Counted from the stretch's first letter, positions 26,085 to 35,211 are shown. The stretch: DNA of 64,000 nt from Burkholderia cepacia GG4 (GCF_000292915.1 NC_018513.1:310001-374000), one strand, 5' to 3'. Program-made: numbers and translations. Notes: generated by a model not told the origin, from the letters alone.

Positions 26085-26867
26085 ATGAAATTCCTACGCT
26101 CCATCCTGATCGTCGCATTGCTGCAGGCCTCGGCCGTCACGAGCGCGCTGGCTGCCGACGACCTGTCGCAGATCAAGTCGGCCGGCGTGTTCCGGGTCGG
26201 CACCGAAGGCACCTATGCACCGTTCACGTATCACGACGCGACGGGCAAGCTGACGGGCTTCGACGTCGACATCGCGAGCGCGATCGCGCAGCGTCTCGGC
26301 GTGAAGGCGGAGTTCGTCGAAGGCAAGTGGGACGGGCTGATCGCGGGCCTCGACGTGAACCGCTACGACGCAGTCGTCAACGAAGTGTCGATCACCGATG
26401 CGCGCAAGGCGAAGTACGCATTCTCGACGCCGTACATCACGTCGCACGCGGTGCTGATCGTGCGCGCGGACAACACGTCGATCCGCTCGTTCGACGACCT
26501 GAAGGGCAAGAAATCGGCGAATACGCTGACCAGCAATTTCGGCAAGCTCGCGGCCGCGCACGGCGCGGACGTGGTGCCTGTGCAGGGCTTCAACGAATCG
26601 ATCGACCTGCTGAGCTCGGGTCGCGTCGACGCGACCATCAACGATTCGCTGTCGTACCTCGATTTCCGCAAGCACAAGCCCGACGCGAAACTGAAGATCG
26701 CGGCGACCGACACGACCGGCGCCGGCGATGCATCGGGCGTGCTGCTGCGCAAGGGCAGCCCGGCGCTGGTGGCCGCGGTCGACCGGGCGCTCGCGGACAT
26801 CAAGGCCGACGGCACCTACGCGAAGATCTCGCAGAAGTACTTCGGCCGCGACGTGTCGCAGCCGTGA
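26085..26867 (+). CDS. cystine/polar amino acid ABC transporter binding protein
   Basis: The 260-residue product has a signal peptide (SILIVALLQASAVTSALA, cleavage near residue 23) and a family-3 solute-binding fold: GVFRVGTEGTYAPFTYHD, GFDVDIASAIAQRLG, VNEVSITDARKAKYAFS and a C-terminal ISQKYFGRDVS. It resembles the cystine binder TcyJ/FliY of E. coli, especially with its partner genes. It delivers the substrate to the downstream permease-ATPase pair, 14 nt away. Cystine is the likely ligand, but other polar amino acids are possible. Confidence 0.86.
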   Translation: MKFLRSILIVALLQASAVTSALAADDLSQIKSAGVFRVGTEGTYAPFTYHDATGKLTGFDVDIASAIAQRLGVKAEFVEGKWDGLIAGLDVNRYDAVVNEVSITDARKAKYAFSTPYITSHAVLIVRADNTSIRSFDDLKGKKSANTLTSNFGKLAAAHGADVVPVQGFNESIDLLSSGRVDATINDSLSYLDFRKHKPDAKLKIAATDTTGAGDASGVLLRKGSPALVAAVDRALADIKADGTYAKISQKYFGRDVSQP

Positions 26868-26881
26868 TGCGAGGCTGAACG

Positions 26882-27562
26882 ATGCCGTCCTGGCTGCACC
26901 TGATGGCGGAATCGCTGCGGCCCCTGCTGGTTGCGGGGCTCGTGTTCACGGTTCCGCTCACGCTCGCATCGTTCGCGATCGGCCTGCTGCTCGCGTTCGG
27001 CGCGGCGCTCGCGCGCCTGTTCGGGCCGCGCTGGGCGCAGGCCGGCGTACGCTTCTACATCTGGCTGTTTCGGGGTTCGCCGTTGCTCGTGCAGCTGTTC
27101 GTGATCTTCTACGGGTTGCCGAGCGTCGGCATCGTGCTCGACCCGCTGACCGCCGCCGTGATCGGCTTCTCGCTGAACGTCGGCGCGTACAACGCCGAGG
27201 TGATCCGCGGCGTGATCGAGTCGATCCCGAAGGGGCAGTGGGAAGCCGCGTACTCGATGGCGATGACGCGCGCGCAGGCGCTGCGTCGCGCGATCCTGCC
27301 GCAGGCCGCGCGCGTCGCGCTGCCCGCGCTGTCGAATTCGTTCATATCGCTCGTGAAGGACACCTCGCTCGCGGCCGTGCTGACCGTGCCCGAGATCTTC
27401 CAGGCCGCGCAGCGCATCGCGGCCGTCACCTACGAGCCGCTGATCCTCTATACCGAAGCCGCGCTGATCTATCTGCTGTTCAGCTCCGTGCTCTCGACAC
27501 TGCAACGTCGCCTCGAGCTCCGGTTCGGCCGTCACGCGCTGTTCCACGCGGAGTTGCGATGA
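26882..27562 (+). CDS. cystine/polar amino acid ABC transporter permease
   Basis: The 226-residue HisM/TcyL-type permease has about five membrane segments and a clear EAA motif, QWEAAYSMAMTRAQALRRAI (~118-137), preceded by FRGSPLLVQLFVIFYGLPS. The operon order binding protein, permease, ATPase and the overlap of its stop with the next ATG (ATGA) indicate one transport complex in the inner membrane. Confidence 0.9.
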   Translation: MPSWLHLMAESLRPLLVAGLVFTVPLTLASFAIGLLLAFGAALARLFGPRWAQAGVRFYIWLFRGSPLLVQLFVIFYGLPSVGIVLDPLTAAVIGFSLNVGAYNAEVIRGVIESIPKGQWEAAYSMAMTRAQALRRAILPQAARVALPALSNSFISLVKDTSLAAVLTVPEIFQAAQRIAAVTYEPLILYTEAALIYLLFSSVLSTLQRRLELRFGRHALFHAELR

Positions 27563-28317
27563 TCCGTCTCGAGCGCATCGACAAGTCGTTCGGCGGGCAT
27601 CGCGTGCTGACCGCGATCGACCTCGCGTTGCGGCCGGGCAGCGTGACCGCGCTGATCGGCCCGTCCGGCAGCGGCAAGAGCACGCTGCTGCGCTGCGTGA
27701 ACCTGCTCGAAGTGCCGGAGACGGGTGCGCTCACGGTCGGCGATGCGCGCATCGACTTCGCGGCCGGCCATCGGCCGTCGCGCGATGCCGTGTTCGCGGT
27801 GCGCCGGCAGACCGGCATGGTGTTTCAGAACTTCCAGTTGTTCCCGCACCTGAGCGTCGTGCAGAACGTGATGGAAGGGCTCGTGACCGTGCAGCGCTGG
27901 CCGCGCGAGCAGGCGCGCCAGCGGGCGCTCGCGTTGCTCGACAAAGTTGGCATCGCGGACAAGGCCGATGCGTGGCCCGCGACGCTGTCGGGTGGCCAGC
28001 AGCAGCGCGTCGCCATCGCGCGCGCGCTCGCGCCGTCGCCGGAGGTGCTGCTCTGCGACGAGCCGACGTCGGCGCTCGATCCCGAGCTGTCGGTCGAAGT
28101 CGTCGACGTGCTGCGCCAGCTCGCGCGTGAAGGCACGACGATGCTGATGGCCACGCACGACCTGCGCCTGGCCGCGTCGGTCGCGCACGATGCGGTGTTT
28201 CTCGCGGATGGCCGGGTCGTCGAGGCAAGGGCATCACGCGAGCTGTTCGGCCGGCCGCGCGACCCGCGCACCGCGAAGTTCGTCGCGACGCTCGCGCAAG
28301 GCGTGCCGGCATTCTGA
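27559..28317 (+). CDS. cystine/polar amino acid ABC transporter ATPase
   Basis: The 252-residue ATPase shows Walker A GPSGSGKST, Q-loop VFQNFQLFPHLSV, signature LSGGQQQR, Walker B VLLCDEPTSALDPEL and the H-loop ATHDLRLAA. Similarity to E. coli TcyN (for example NLLE.PE.G with VGD..ID, and the FVATL ending) favours cystine transport. It overlaps the permease gene by 4 nt and ends the operon. Confidence 0.9.
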   Translation: MIRLERIDKSFGGHRVLTAIDLALRPGSVTALIGPSGSGKSTLLRCVNLLEVPETGALTVGDARIDFAAGHRPSRDAVFAVRRQTGMVFQNFQLFPHLSVVQNVMEGLVTVQRWPREQARQRALALLDKVGIADKADAWPATLSGGQQQRVAIARALAPSPEVLLCDEPTSALDPELSVEVVDVLRQLAREGTTMLMATHDLRLAASVAHDAVFLADGRVVEARASRELFGRPRDPRTAKFVATLAQGVPAF

Positions 28318-28352
28318 CGCACGACGCGACGCGGCGCGGCGGCCGAGGCGGC

Positions 28353-29168
28353 TCAATCCTGCCCGTGCCCGTCGAGCACGGCCGCGACGATCGCTTCCGG
28401 CGCGTCCTCCTGAACGAGGTGGCCCGCGTGCGGCACGCGAATCAGCTTGCCGCCTGCGATGCGGTCGGCGAGCGCCTGCCCCTGCTCGAGCGGAATCCAC
28501 CCGTCGTCCTCGCCCCACACGATGCGCACCGGAAAGTCCGGCGGCGCGTAGCGGGCCTCTGCTTCCTCGATGTAGCGCTGGCGCATCTGCGCGATCTGTC
28601 GGTAGAACGCGGATTGGCCGGCCGGCGTGAGCCAGGGCGAGCGGTAGATCGACAGCACGTCGTCGCTCAACGGCCGCGCGACTGCATGGCCGATATAGGC
28701 CGACACGAGCGCGTGATGCGCGTACGCCGGCAGCCCGGCGAACGCGGCTTCGTGCTGCGCGACGTGTCGCACGAACGGCGAGCCCTGCGGCGCGATCGCG
28801 ACCGGGTTCACGAGTGTCAGGTCCGAATACGCGATGCCGTCGAGGAAATGCGCGCGCAGCACGGTTGCGCCGCCGTAGTCGTGCGCGAGCACGCGCGGAC
28901 GCGCAATCTTCCATTCGTCCAGCATCGCGCCGAACAGCACGTTCTGCCGGCCGAGTGACACGTCCGTGTCCGGCATGTCCGACTGGCCGTAGCCGAGCAG
29001 GTCGTAGAAGAACACGCGATGACGCCGCGCGAGCCACGGCGCGATCCGGCGCCACACCTGCGACGAAAACGGCGTGCCGTGCACAAGCACGAGCGGCGGC
29101 CCTTCACCGAGTGTTCCCCACGCGATCCGGTGGCCTTCGAAACTGAAGCGGTTGCCAAGTTCGAGCAT
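28353..29168 (-). CDS. alpha/beta hydrolase (haloalkane-dehalogenase-like)
   Basis: The 271-residue hydrolase has the oxyanion segment LVLVHGTPFSSQVWR (~26-40), the nucleophile elbow LAHDYGGAT with an aspartate nucleophile (~97), an acidic residue in WGEDDGW (~220) and the catalytic His in PHAGHLVQED (~248). An Asp nucleophile is typical of dehalogenases and epoxide-hydrolase relatives rather than esterases; the substrate is unknown. It diverges from a CGNR regulator across an 81-bp gap holding a perfect operator-like repeat. Confidence 0.85.
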   Translation of the reverse strand: MLELGNRFSFEGHRIAWGTLGEGPPLVLVHGTPFSSQVWRRIAPWLARRHRVFFYDLLGYGQSDMPDTDVSLGRQNVLFGAMLDEWKIARPRVLAHDYGGATVLRAHFLDGIAYSDLTLVNPVAIAPQGSPFVRHVAQHEAAFAGLPAYAHHALVSAYIGHAVARPLSDDVLSIYRSPWLTPAGQSAFYRQIAQMRQRYIEEAEARYAPPDFPVRIVWGEDDGWIPLEQGQALADRIAGGKLIRVPHAGHLVQEDAPEAIVAAVLDGHGQD

Positions 29169-29182
29169 CGGCGTCTCCGTGC

Positions 29183-29209
29183 TAACCTGTTTTGGTTGTT
29201 AACAGGTTA
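29183..29209. promoter_or_regulatory. operator-like inverted repeat between hydrolase and CGNR regulator
   Basis: Perfect 9-bp arms TAACCTGTT (29183-29191) and AACAGGTTA (29201-29209) with a 9-bp spacer sit in the middle of the divergent gap. They probably bind the CGNR protein or another dimeric regulator controlling both genes. Confidence 0.6.
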
Positions 29210-29249
29210 CGCCGGTTTGTCCGGATGTGAAACCTATAGGCGGAAATAA

Positions 29250-29864
29250 ATGGTTACTCGACACGAGCCTGCGCGACCGGCGCACGAATGGGGCGCGGCC
29301 GATTTCGTCGGCGGCCATCCGGCGCTCGACTTCCTGAACACCGTGGCCGATACGGTCAAGACGCGCGACGCGGACAAGCTCATCGACTGGCCGACCGTGC
29401 GTGCCTGGGCAGGGAGCGCGGGATTGCTGGCGCAGGCCGATCTGGCGCGGTTTCTGCGTCATGCACGGCAGGACGGCGCCGACGAATTGGCCGCGCTGCA
29501 TGGCTTTCGCGAGGATGCGTATGCCGCGCTCTCGCACCTGACGGCTGCGGACGGCGGCAGCGCCGGCGCGCGCGCGGCGGACCGGCTCGCCGCGGCGATT
29601 CGCGATGCGATCGGGCGCAGTGCGTTCGACGCGGTCGACGGCCGCTTCGCATGGCGACCGGACGCGCGCGCCGCGTCGCGCTGGGTCGATGCGGCCGCGC
29701 TCGGGTTCGAGCAGCTGCTGCGCAGCGACGATTTCGCGCGCGTGCGGCAGTGCGGCCGCTGTACGTGGTTCTTCGTCGATCGCGGGCGCGGCGTCGGGCG
29801 ACGCTGGTGCGACATGCGAACGTGCGGAAATCGCGCGAAGGTGGAGGCCTTCAGGGAGCGCTGA
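29250..29864 (+). CDS. CGNR zinc-finger transcriptional regulator
   Basis: The 204-residue protein has an N-terminal ABATE-type stress-sensing domain (FVGGHPALDFLNTVADT, residues ~19-35) and a C-terminal CGNR zinc finger with RQCGRCTWFFVDRGRG and WCDMRTCGNRAKV. Ligand cysteines are in QCGRC and WCDMRTC. Such proteins are DNA-binding regulators. Its divergent partner is the hydrolase at 28353-29168, which is the probable target. It is convergent with the DUF3592 gene, 24 nt apart. Confidence 0.88.
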   Translation: MVTRHEPARPAHEWGAADFVGGHPALDFLNTVADTVKTRDADKLIDWPTVRAWAGSAGLLAQADLARFLRHARQDGADELAALHGFREDAYAALSHLTAADGGSAGARAADRLAAAIRDAIGRSAFDAVDGRFAWRPDARAASRWVDAAALGFEQLLRSDDFARVRQCGRCTWFFVDRGRGVGRRWCDMRTCGNRAKVEAFRER

Positions 29865-29888
29865 AGCGGCAGCCGCGCCGCGTATCCG

Positions 29889-30794
29889 TCACTCAGTGAT
29901 TTCGTGCGGCCGATGCTCGGGCCACAGTGTCGCGGCCGCGAACAGTCCGGCCGCAAGGAACGGCGTGCCGATCGCGAACAGGATCGCCGTGAGCCCCCAG
30001 CGATCCCAGAACCGGTCGATGACCGCGCGCTCGGGCGTGACGGGGTCGTACAGCACGTTGACGATCTCGCCTTCGTACAGCCCGGGATGCGATGAAGCCG
30101 AGCCTTGTGCGAACGTGACCCGGCGGCCGCTGTCGGTCGTGAACGCGACGATTGCCGAATAGAGCGACGTGCGGGCGCGGGGCGAGTGTGCGGTTTCGGC
30201 GATCTCGACGACGTGGCCGGTGGAGTGTGTGTAATGACGGGCGAGCAGCCACTGGCGCAAGCCGGCTGCGCCGGCGCCCGCCAGGAAGCCGGTGCCGATT
30301 GCGATCAGAATCAGCACGATCGCGATGTCCCAGCAGCGCCGCACCGGCTTGCGCGCGGCCGGCGCAGACAGGGCGTCGGCGTGCCGGTTGCGGCGCTCGT
30401 TCGCGTGCAGCAGGCCGCCGATCGTGAGCGACACGACCGCGAGCAGCGCCGGCACCGCGATCGGAAACCAGCGTTGCGAGAAATCGTCGATCAGTGCGGG
30501 GCGGTCGGGATGGGCGGGATCGAGCAGGACGTCGACGTTTTGGCCGATGTCGTACGCGGGTGTGGTCGATGCGGTATTGCCGGCGACTTCGCGGCGGCGC
30601 CCGTCGTTGCCGAGATAGGCGACGATCGGGCGGTATGCACGCATCGCGTCGCTGTCCTGCACGATACGCACGACCGTGCCCGGCGCCCGGACCAGATCGT
30701 CGGCCACGCCGCTGGCGGTGACGGCGAAAACGGCCGAGAGCACGAGCAGCGCAACGCCGAGCGCGAGCGCGACGAACGCGTCCCTACGCGGCAT
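29889..30794 (-). CDS. DUF3592 membrane protein, duplicated domain
   Basis: The ~301-residue protein has two similar halves. Each starts with a membrane segment (ALALGVALLVLSAVFAVTA; IAIVLILIAIGTGFLAGAG), then a beta-rich DUF3592 stretch with the pairs YDIGQNVDVLLDP / YEGEIVNVLYDP, and another membrane segment (PIAVPALLAVVSLTIGGLL; LTAILFAIGTPFLAAGLF). Function is unknown. The start is uncertain: ATG 30794 opens just before the first membrane segment, but the frame is open to ATG 30938, which has a GAGAGAGC leader. Confidence 0.75.
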   Translation of the reverse strand: MPRRDAFVALALGVALLVLSAVFAVTASGVADDLVRAPGTVVRIVQDSDAMRAYRPIVAYLGNDGRRREVAGNTASTTPAYDIGQNVDVLLDPAHPDRPALIDDFSQRWFPIAVPALLAVVSLTIGGLLHANERRNRHADALSAPAARKPVRRCWDIAIVLILIAIGTGFLAGAGAAGLRQWLLARHYTHSTGHVVEIAETAHSPRARTSLYSAIVAFTTDSGRRVTFAQGSASSHPGLYEGEIVNVLYDPVTPERAVIDRFWDRWGLTAILFAIGTPFLAAGLFAAATLWPEHRPHEITE

Positions 30795-31081
30795 GACCGA
30801 ATCCGCTGCGCGCGTCGTACGACGGGGCCGGATGCGATCGGGGGGATCGCGCGATTCGATCTGCGCGCCGCTGTCGGCGTGACCATGCCCTCTGAATGGC
30901 CGCGTCTCGTTCACATGATTCCATATCTGGCGCCCCATGCTCTCTCAGTGCCGGCGGCGAGACGGTGTTCGCCGGGCCGGTCGTGTGATATTTGTCGGAC
31001 GATTCTAGCGGAAAGTGTACGGGCGAGGCATGTATGCGATTGCCTGCCGTGACGAGACAGAGGCCGGGCGGAGCCGGAAAA

Positions 31082-31117
31082 TGAAAAAGGCCGGTCAGCT
31101 TGCGCTGACCGGCCTTT
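31082..31117 (-). terminator. intrinsic terminator of tRNA-Lys
   Basis: A perfect 14-bp stem (31086-31099 with 31104-31117, loop TTGC) is followed on the minus strand by a U-rich run (TTTTTCATTTT). Confidence 0.85.
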
Positions 31118-31125
31118 GGAATTCC

Positions 31126-31201
31126 TGGTGGGGCGTGAGTGACTCGAACACTCGACCTACGGATTAAGAGTCCGCTGCTCTACCAACTGAGCTAACGCCC
31201 C
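31126..31201 (-). tRNA. tRNA-Lys (CTT)
   Basis: The 76-nt minus-strand gene has acceptor stem GGGGCGT / ACGCCCC, a standard D arm (TAGCTCAGTTGGTAGAGCA), an anticodon loop CTCTTAA giving anticodon CTT, the T arm GAGTG-TTCGAGT-CACTC and an encoded CCA end. It has its own promoter and terminator. Confidence 0.95.
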
Positions 31202-31214
31202 CAACAGAAGAAAG

Positions 31215-31243
31215 ATTATGCACGAGCATTTTGGGCTTGGCAA
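31215..31243 (-). promoter_or_regulatory. promoter of tRNA-Lys
   Basis: Minus-strand TTGCCA (31238-31243), 17-bp spacer, CATAAT (31215-31220), placing transcription start about 6 nt before the tRNA. Confidence 0.7.
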
Positions 31244-31392
31244 GCCCTTTCACCAAATTTCCTGAAAATATTTCGTCACGGCAACGGAAGCCGTCGGCGT
31301 GGTAACGAGTCATCGCAGTTGGCGCGCTCCCGGTATGATGACGTCCACACCCGTTGCGCGGCGGTCGCGCAACGTTTTCTGGACATTCGAAG

Positions 31393-31797
31393 ATGGACGA
31401 AAACGCAGTCCGCGAATTGCTGGATCGCCTGCTGGCCCCATGGGTCCGCTCGCTGGGTCTGGTTCCCGTATCGATCGGCGACGACACTGTCACGATGCGT
31501 TTGCCGTTTTCCGGCGAATTCCGCCATTCGGGCGGCGTCATCTGCGGCCAGGTGTTCACGGCCGCCGCCGACACGGCGATGGTGGTCGCGATCTCGGCCG
31601 CGCTCGGCGAGTTCCGGCCGATGACCACCGTGTCGCTGAACACGAACTTCATGCGGCCGGTGCGCAAGGGTGACGTGCTCGTCACCGCGCGCGTGCTGCG
31701 GATGGGCCGCAACCTCGTGTTCGGGGAAGTCGAGCTGTTCGACGAGGACGGCAAGATGGCCGTTCACGCGACGTCGACCTACGCGCTCGTCAGCTGA
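31393..31797 (+). CDS. PaaI-family hotdog thioesterase
   Basis: The 134-residue protein has a single hotdog domain: LPFSGEFRHSGGVICGQVFTAAADTAM with the HSGGVICG helix start carrying the likely active-site region, then TTVSLNTNFMRPVRKGD. PaaI-type enzymes hydrolyse acyl-CoA thioesters. The first helix starts MDENAVRELLDRLL at ATG 31393, which is preferred over upstream in-frame codons. The patatin gene follows 8 nt after its stop, suggesting a two-gene lipid-related operon. Confidence 0.85.
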   Translation: MDENAVRELLDRLLAPWVRSLGLVPVSIGDDTVTMRLPFSGEFRHSGGVICGQVFTAAADTAMVVAISAALGEFRPMTTVSLNTNFMRPVRKGDVLVTARVLRMGRNLVFGEVELFDEDGKMAVHATSTYALVS

Positions 31798-31805
31798 GCG
31801 GCGCG

Positions 31806-32672
31806 ATGTTCGATCAGATCGTCTTTGCCGGCGGTGGCAATCGCTGCTGGTGGCAGGCCGGCTTCTGGGACGTCGCGCAGCCCGCGCTCGGCCTGCGCCC
31901 GCGCGTGATCGCGGGCATCTCGGCCGGCGCGGCGACCGCCTGCATGCTGTATACGCGCGACGCCGCGTGGGTGATGCGCTATTACGAGGAAGCGCTGCGA
32001 CACAACCGCAAGAACGCGTACTGGGGCAACCTGTTTGGCCGCGAGCCCGTGTTTCCGCATTACCGGATCTACCGTCAGGCGCTGCTCGACATCTACGGCG
32101 AGCCGTTCGCGCAGCTCGCCGACGCACCGGAGATCCGCATCGGCGTGTCGCACGTGCCGCGCTGGCTCGGCGCACGCAGCGCGGTGGCTGCGGGCCTCGT
32201 CGCGTACAACATCGAAAAATACCTGCGCAAGACGCTGCACCCGACGCTCGGGCGCACGCTCGGATTTCGGCCCGAGTTCGTGCGGGCGCAGGCCTGTACG
32301 AGCGTCGACGAACTCGCCGACCTGATCCTGCAGTCGTCGTGCACGCCACCGTTCACACCGGTGCTGCATCGCGGCGGCCGGCCCGTGCTCGACGGCGGGA
32401 TGGTCGACAATGTACCGGTCGGCGCGCTCGATGCATCGCCGGGCGACGTGCTGGTGCTCGTCACGCGGCTGTATCCGCGCCCGCAGATGTTCACGGTCGC
32501 GCACGGCGACCAGCGGCGGCTGTACGTGCAGCCGTCGAGCAAGGTACCGATTTCGAGCTGGGATTACACGAGTCCGTCGCAGATGCGGCATGCGTACGAC
32601 CTCGGACTGCGCGACGGCGAGCATTTCCTCACGCGCGTCGACGCGATGACGGGCGGCCGCGTGGCCGCCTGA
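31806..32672 (+). CDS. patatin-like phospholipase
   Basis: The 288-residue protein has the patatin elements in order: glycine-rich oxyanion segment VFAGGGNRC (~7), nucleophile GISAGA (Ser ~40) and catalytic DGGMVDNVP (~198). It lacks a signal peptide, so it probably acts on lipids from the cytoplasm. It follows the thioesterase gene closely and is convergent with the dehydrogenase gene. Confidence 0.87.
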   Translation: MFDQIVFAGGGNRCWWQAGFWDVAQPALGLRPRVIAGISAGAATACMLYTRDAAWVMRYYEEALRHNRKNAYWGNLFGREPVFPHYRIYRQALLDIYGEPFAQLADAPEIRIGVSHVPRWLGARSAVAAGLVAYNIEKYLRKTLHPTLGRTLGFRPEFVRAQACTSVDELADLILQSSCTPPFTPVLHRGGRPVLDGGMVDNVPVGALDASPGDVLVLVTRLYPRPQMFTVAHGDQRRLYVQPSSKVPISSWDYTSPSQMRHAYDLGLRDGEHFLTRVDAMTGGRVAA

Positions 32673-32721
32673 AGGCGGGAAGCCGGCAGCGGGGCCGCGC
32701 GGCGAGCGCGGCCCGCGCCGG

Positions 32722-33735
32722 TCAGCGCACCCGGCGCGGCGTCAGCGCTTCCGGGTTGACGACGCTCGACAGGTCGCCCTGGTCGAACGCGAGGATATTC
32801 CGGAACGCCGCGCTGAAATAGAGCTCGTAGCTTTCGCGCTCGACGTAGCCGATGTGCGGCGTGCAGATCACGTTTTCCATCCGCAGCAGGCTGTAGCCCT
32901 GCAGGATCGGCTCGCTCTCGAACACGTCGGTCGCGACCATCCCCGGACGGTTGTGCGACAGCGCGTTGACGAGCGCGTTTTCCTCGAGCAGTTCCGCGCG
33001 GCTCGTGTTGACGAGCAACGACGTCGGCTTCATCCGCATCAGGTCTTCCTGCTTGACGATCCCGCGCGTGTCGTCGTGCATCCGCAGGTGCAGCGACAGC
33101 ACGTCGCTCTGCTCGAACAGCGCTTCGCGGCTCTCGGCGGCCGTGTAGCCGTCGGCGCGTGCGGCCTCGAGCGAATGCTCGCGGCCCCAGATCAACACGT
33201 TCATCCCGAACGCCTTGCCGTAGCCGGCAACCAGCCGGCCGATCTTGCCGTAGCCCCAGATGCCGAGCGTCTGGCCGCGCAGCACCTGGCCGAGGCCGAA
33301 GTTCGGCGGCAGCGCCGACGTCTTCAGGCCCGACTGCTGCCATGCGCCCTGCTTCAGGTTCGCGACGTATTGCGGAATGCGGCGCTGGGCAGCCATCACG
33401 AGCGCCCAGGTCAGTTCGGCCGGCGCGACCGGCGAGCCCGTGCCTTCGAGCACCGCGATGCCGCGGTCGGTACACGCTTCGAGGTCGATGTGGCTCGAAA
33501 TGCGGCCGGTCTGGCTGATCATCCGCAGGTTCGGCAGCTTGGCGAGCAGTTGCGACGAAATCGGCGTGCGCTCGCGAATCAGCACGAGCGCCTCGACTTC
33601 CGCCAGACGGCTCGCGAGCTGTCCCAGGCCGCGCACCGTATTGTTGAAGACCTTCACGTCGTGCTCGGCAAGCATCTCGAAGCAGTTCAGCTTGCGGACG
33701 GCGTCCTGGTAGTCGTCGAGGATGGCAATTTTCAT
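32722..33735 (-). CDS. D-isomer-specific 2-hydroxyacid dehydrogenase
   Basis: The 337-residue protein has a C-terminal-inserted Rossmann domain with LGIWGYGKIGRLVAGYG (~150), the catalytic set Arg in NTSRAELL (~242), Glu in VFESEPI (~271) and His in TPHIGY (~292). Members include phosphoglycerate and hydroxypyruvate dehydrogenases; the substrate here cannot be fixed. ATG 33735 (MKIAILDDYQD) is the family start. It diverges from the LysR gene at 34162 over a 426-bp gap that carries inverted repeats. Confidence 0.88.
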   Translation of the reverse strand: MKIAILDDYQDAVRKLNCFEMLAEHDVKVFNNTVRGLGQLASRLAEVEALVLIRERTPISSQLLAKLPNLRMISQTGRISSHIDLEACTDRGIAVLEGTGSPVAPAELTWALVMAAQRRIPQYVANLKQGAWQQSGLKTSALPPNFGLGQVLRGQTLGIWGYGKIGRLVAGYGKAFGMNVLIWGREHSLEAARADGYTAAESREALFEQSDVLSLHLRMHDDTRGIVKQEDLMRMKPTSLLVNTSRAELLEENALVNALSHNRPGMVATDVFESEPILQGYSLLRMENVICTPHIGYVERESYELYFSAAFRNILAFDQGDLSSVVNPEALTPRRVR

Positions 33736-34161
33736 GATCAGCGGGAGTCGCGCGTTGAAAGCGGCGGTGGCGGCGGCGCACGTCGCGCACCCGTCCCGCC
33801 CGGCCGGGGCCGACATGATGCTACGTCGGCGTGGTTCGTGGTGTCTTTTTAACAGGTTGTTACGCTCCGCCGCAATTGGCGCCGGCCTGATCCGGCGCCG
33901 CTTCCGTGCGGTGCGGCGCCGTGCGCTGCTGTGTCGCATCAAACACGTCCTTCCTGATTCGGACGCTAACCCGACGAGGTTCACCCAATTGTTGCTCCAA
34001 TCAGAATAATTGGGTCATCCATCCGCAACGGGTGAGGATTTTTGACTATTTTTATCGTCAACCGGGGGTTTGTTGAGCAACTCTGCATCATTTCCGCTGT
34101 CGTAGGAGAATTACGCATTTGCTTCAACTTTTTGAAGTTGTAACAGCGGCAGGAGTCGTTT
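33736..34161. promoter_or_regulatory. divergent intergenic region with two inverted repeats
   Basis: No gene is seen. ACCCAATT (33983-33990) pairs with AATTGGGT (34008-34015), and TTGAC (34042-34046) pairs with GTCAA (34057-34061). These lie 100-180 bp before the LysR start, where LysR-type regulators bind to control themselves and a divergent gene. Confidence 0.45.
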
Positions 34162-35211
34162 ATGGATCATTTGCAGTCGATGCGCGTGTTCGTCAAGGTT
34201 GCGGATCTCGGCAGTTTCGCGCGGGCCGCGAGTGCTATGGATATCTCCAACGCGGTCGCGACGCGTCACGTCGCCGATCTGGAAGGCCGGCTCGGCACGC
34301 GTTTGCTGAACCGCACCACGCGCAGCCTTTCGCTGACGGAGTCGGGCCAGGTCTATCTGGAGCGGGCGCGCCAGATTCTCGATGAGCTCGAGGATGTCGA
34401 ACAGATGGTCGTCGCGCGCAATCACGAGCCGGTCGGCACGTTGCGCATCGTTGCGCCGGTCGTGTTCGGCCTGCACAACCTTGCGCCCGTCCTGCAGTCG
34501 TACACGGAGAATTTCCCGAAAGTGGTGCCGGATCTGACGCTGGTCGACCGCCAGGTCGATCTCGTCGAGGAAGGTTTCGACGTCGGCATCGTCGTCACGC
34601 GCCAGATGCGCAGCGCGAGCATCGTCACGCGGCGGCTGACCACCGGTTGCATGACCGTGTGCGCGACGCCGAGCTATCTGGAAAAGCACGGCGTGCCGAC
34701 CCACCCGGAACACCTCGCCGAGCACCCGGCCCTGAGCCTGCCGACCGAATACTGGGGCGACGAGCGCGTATTCACGGGGCCGGATGGCGAAGTGCGCGTG
34801 CGCCCGACCAACGTGATCGTCGCGAACAACACCGCGATGCTGCGCCAGTTCGCGCTGCTCGGGATGGGCGTTGCGATCCTGCCGAGCTACCTGATCGGCA
34901 GCGACATCGCGCGCGGCGCGCTCGTGCGGCTGCTGCCGGATTTCCGGCTGCCGCAGGTCGAGATCAACATCGCCTATCCGAGCCGGCGCCATTTGCCCGC
35001 GAAGGTGCGTACCTTCATCGACCACCTCGTCGAGTATTTCAGCCACTCGACCGACGCAATGATGGGCGAGCAGTGGGCCGCACAGAGTGCGACGCTTGCC
35101 CCGATCGGCGTCGAGATGCGTGCCGAGCAGCCGGAATCGACCGACCCGAACCTGCAGCCGCGCCTCGCGCGTTCGACGCGTGCGCGCGTCGCGGTGCCGT
35201 CGCCGCTGTAA
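34162..35211 (+). CDS. LysR-family transcriptional regulator
   Basis: The 349-residue protein begins MDHLQSMRVFVKVADLGSFA with the LysR HTH (ARAASAMDISNAVATRHVADLE, residues ~20-41) and a LysR substrate-binding domain (~90-300). It has about 45 extra residues at the C-terminus, rich in Pro, Arg and Ser, not usual for the family. It belongs to the AphB/CrgA-like 'LeuO-PnbR' group by look. The divergent 2-hydroxyacid dehydrogenase is its most likely target. A strong bidirectional terminator separates it from topB. Confidence 0.88.
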   Translation: MDHLQSMRVFVKVADLGSFARAASAMDISNAVATRHVADLEGRLGTRLLNRTTRSLSLTESGQVYLERARQILDELEDVEQMVVARNHEPVGTLRIVAPVVFGLHNLAPVLQSYTENFPKVVPDLTLVDRQVDLVEEGFDVGIVVTRQMRSASIVTRRLTTGCMTVCATPSYLEKHGVPTHPEHLAEHPALSLPTEYWGDERVFTGPDGEVRVRPTNVIVANNTAMLRQFALLGMGVAILPSYLIGSDIARGALVRLLPDFRLPQVEINIAYPSRRHLPAKVRTFIDHLVEYFSHSTDAMMGEQWAAQSATLAPIGVEMRAEQPESTDPNLQPRLARSTRARVAVPSPL

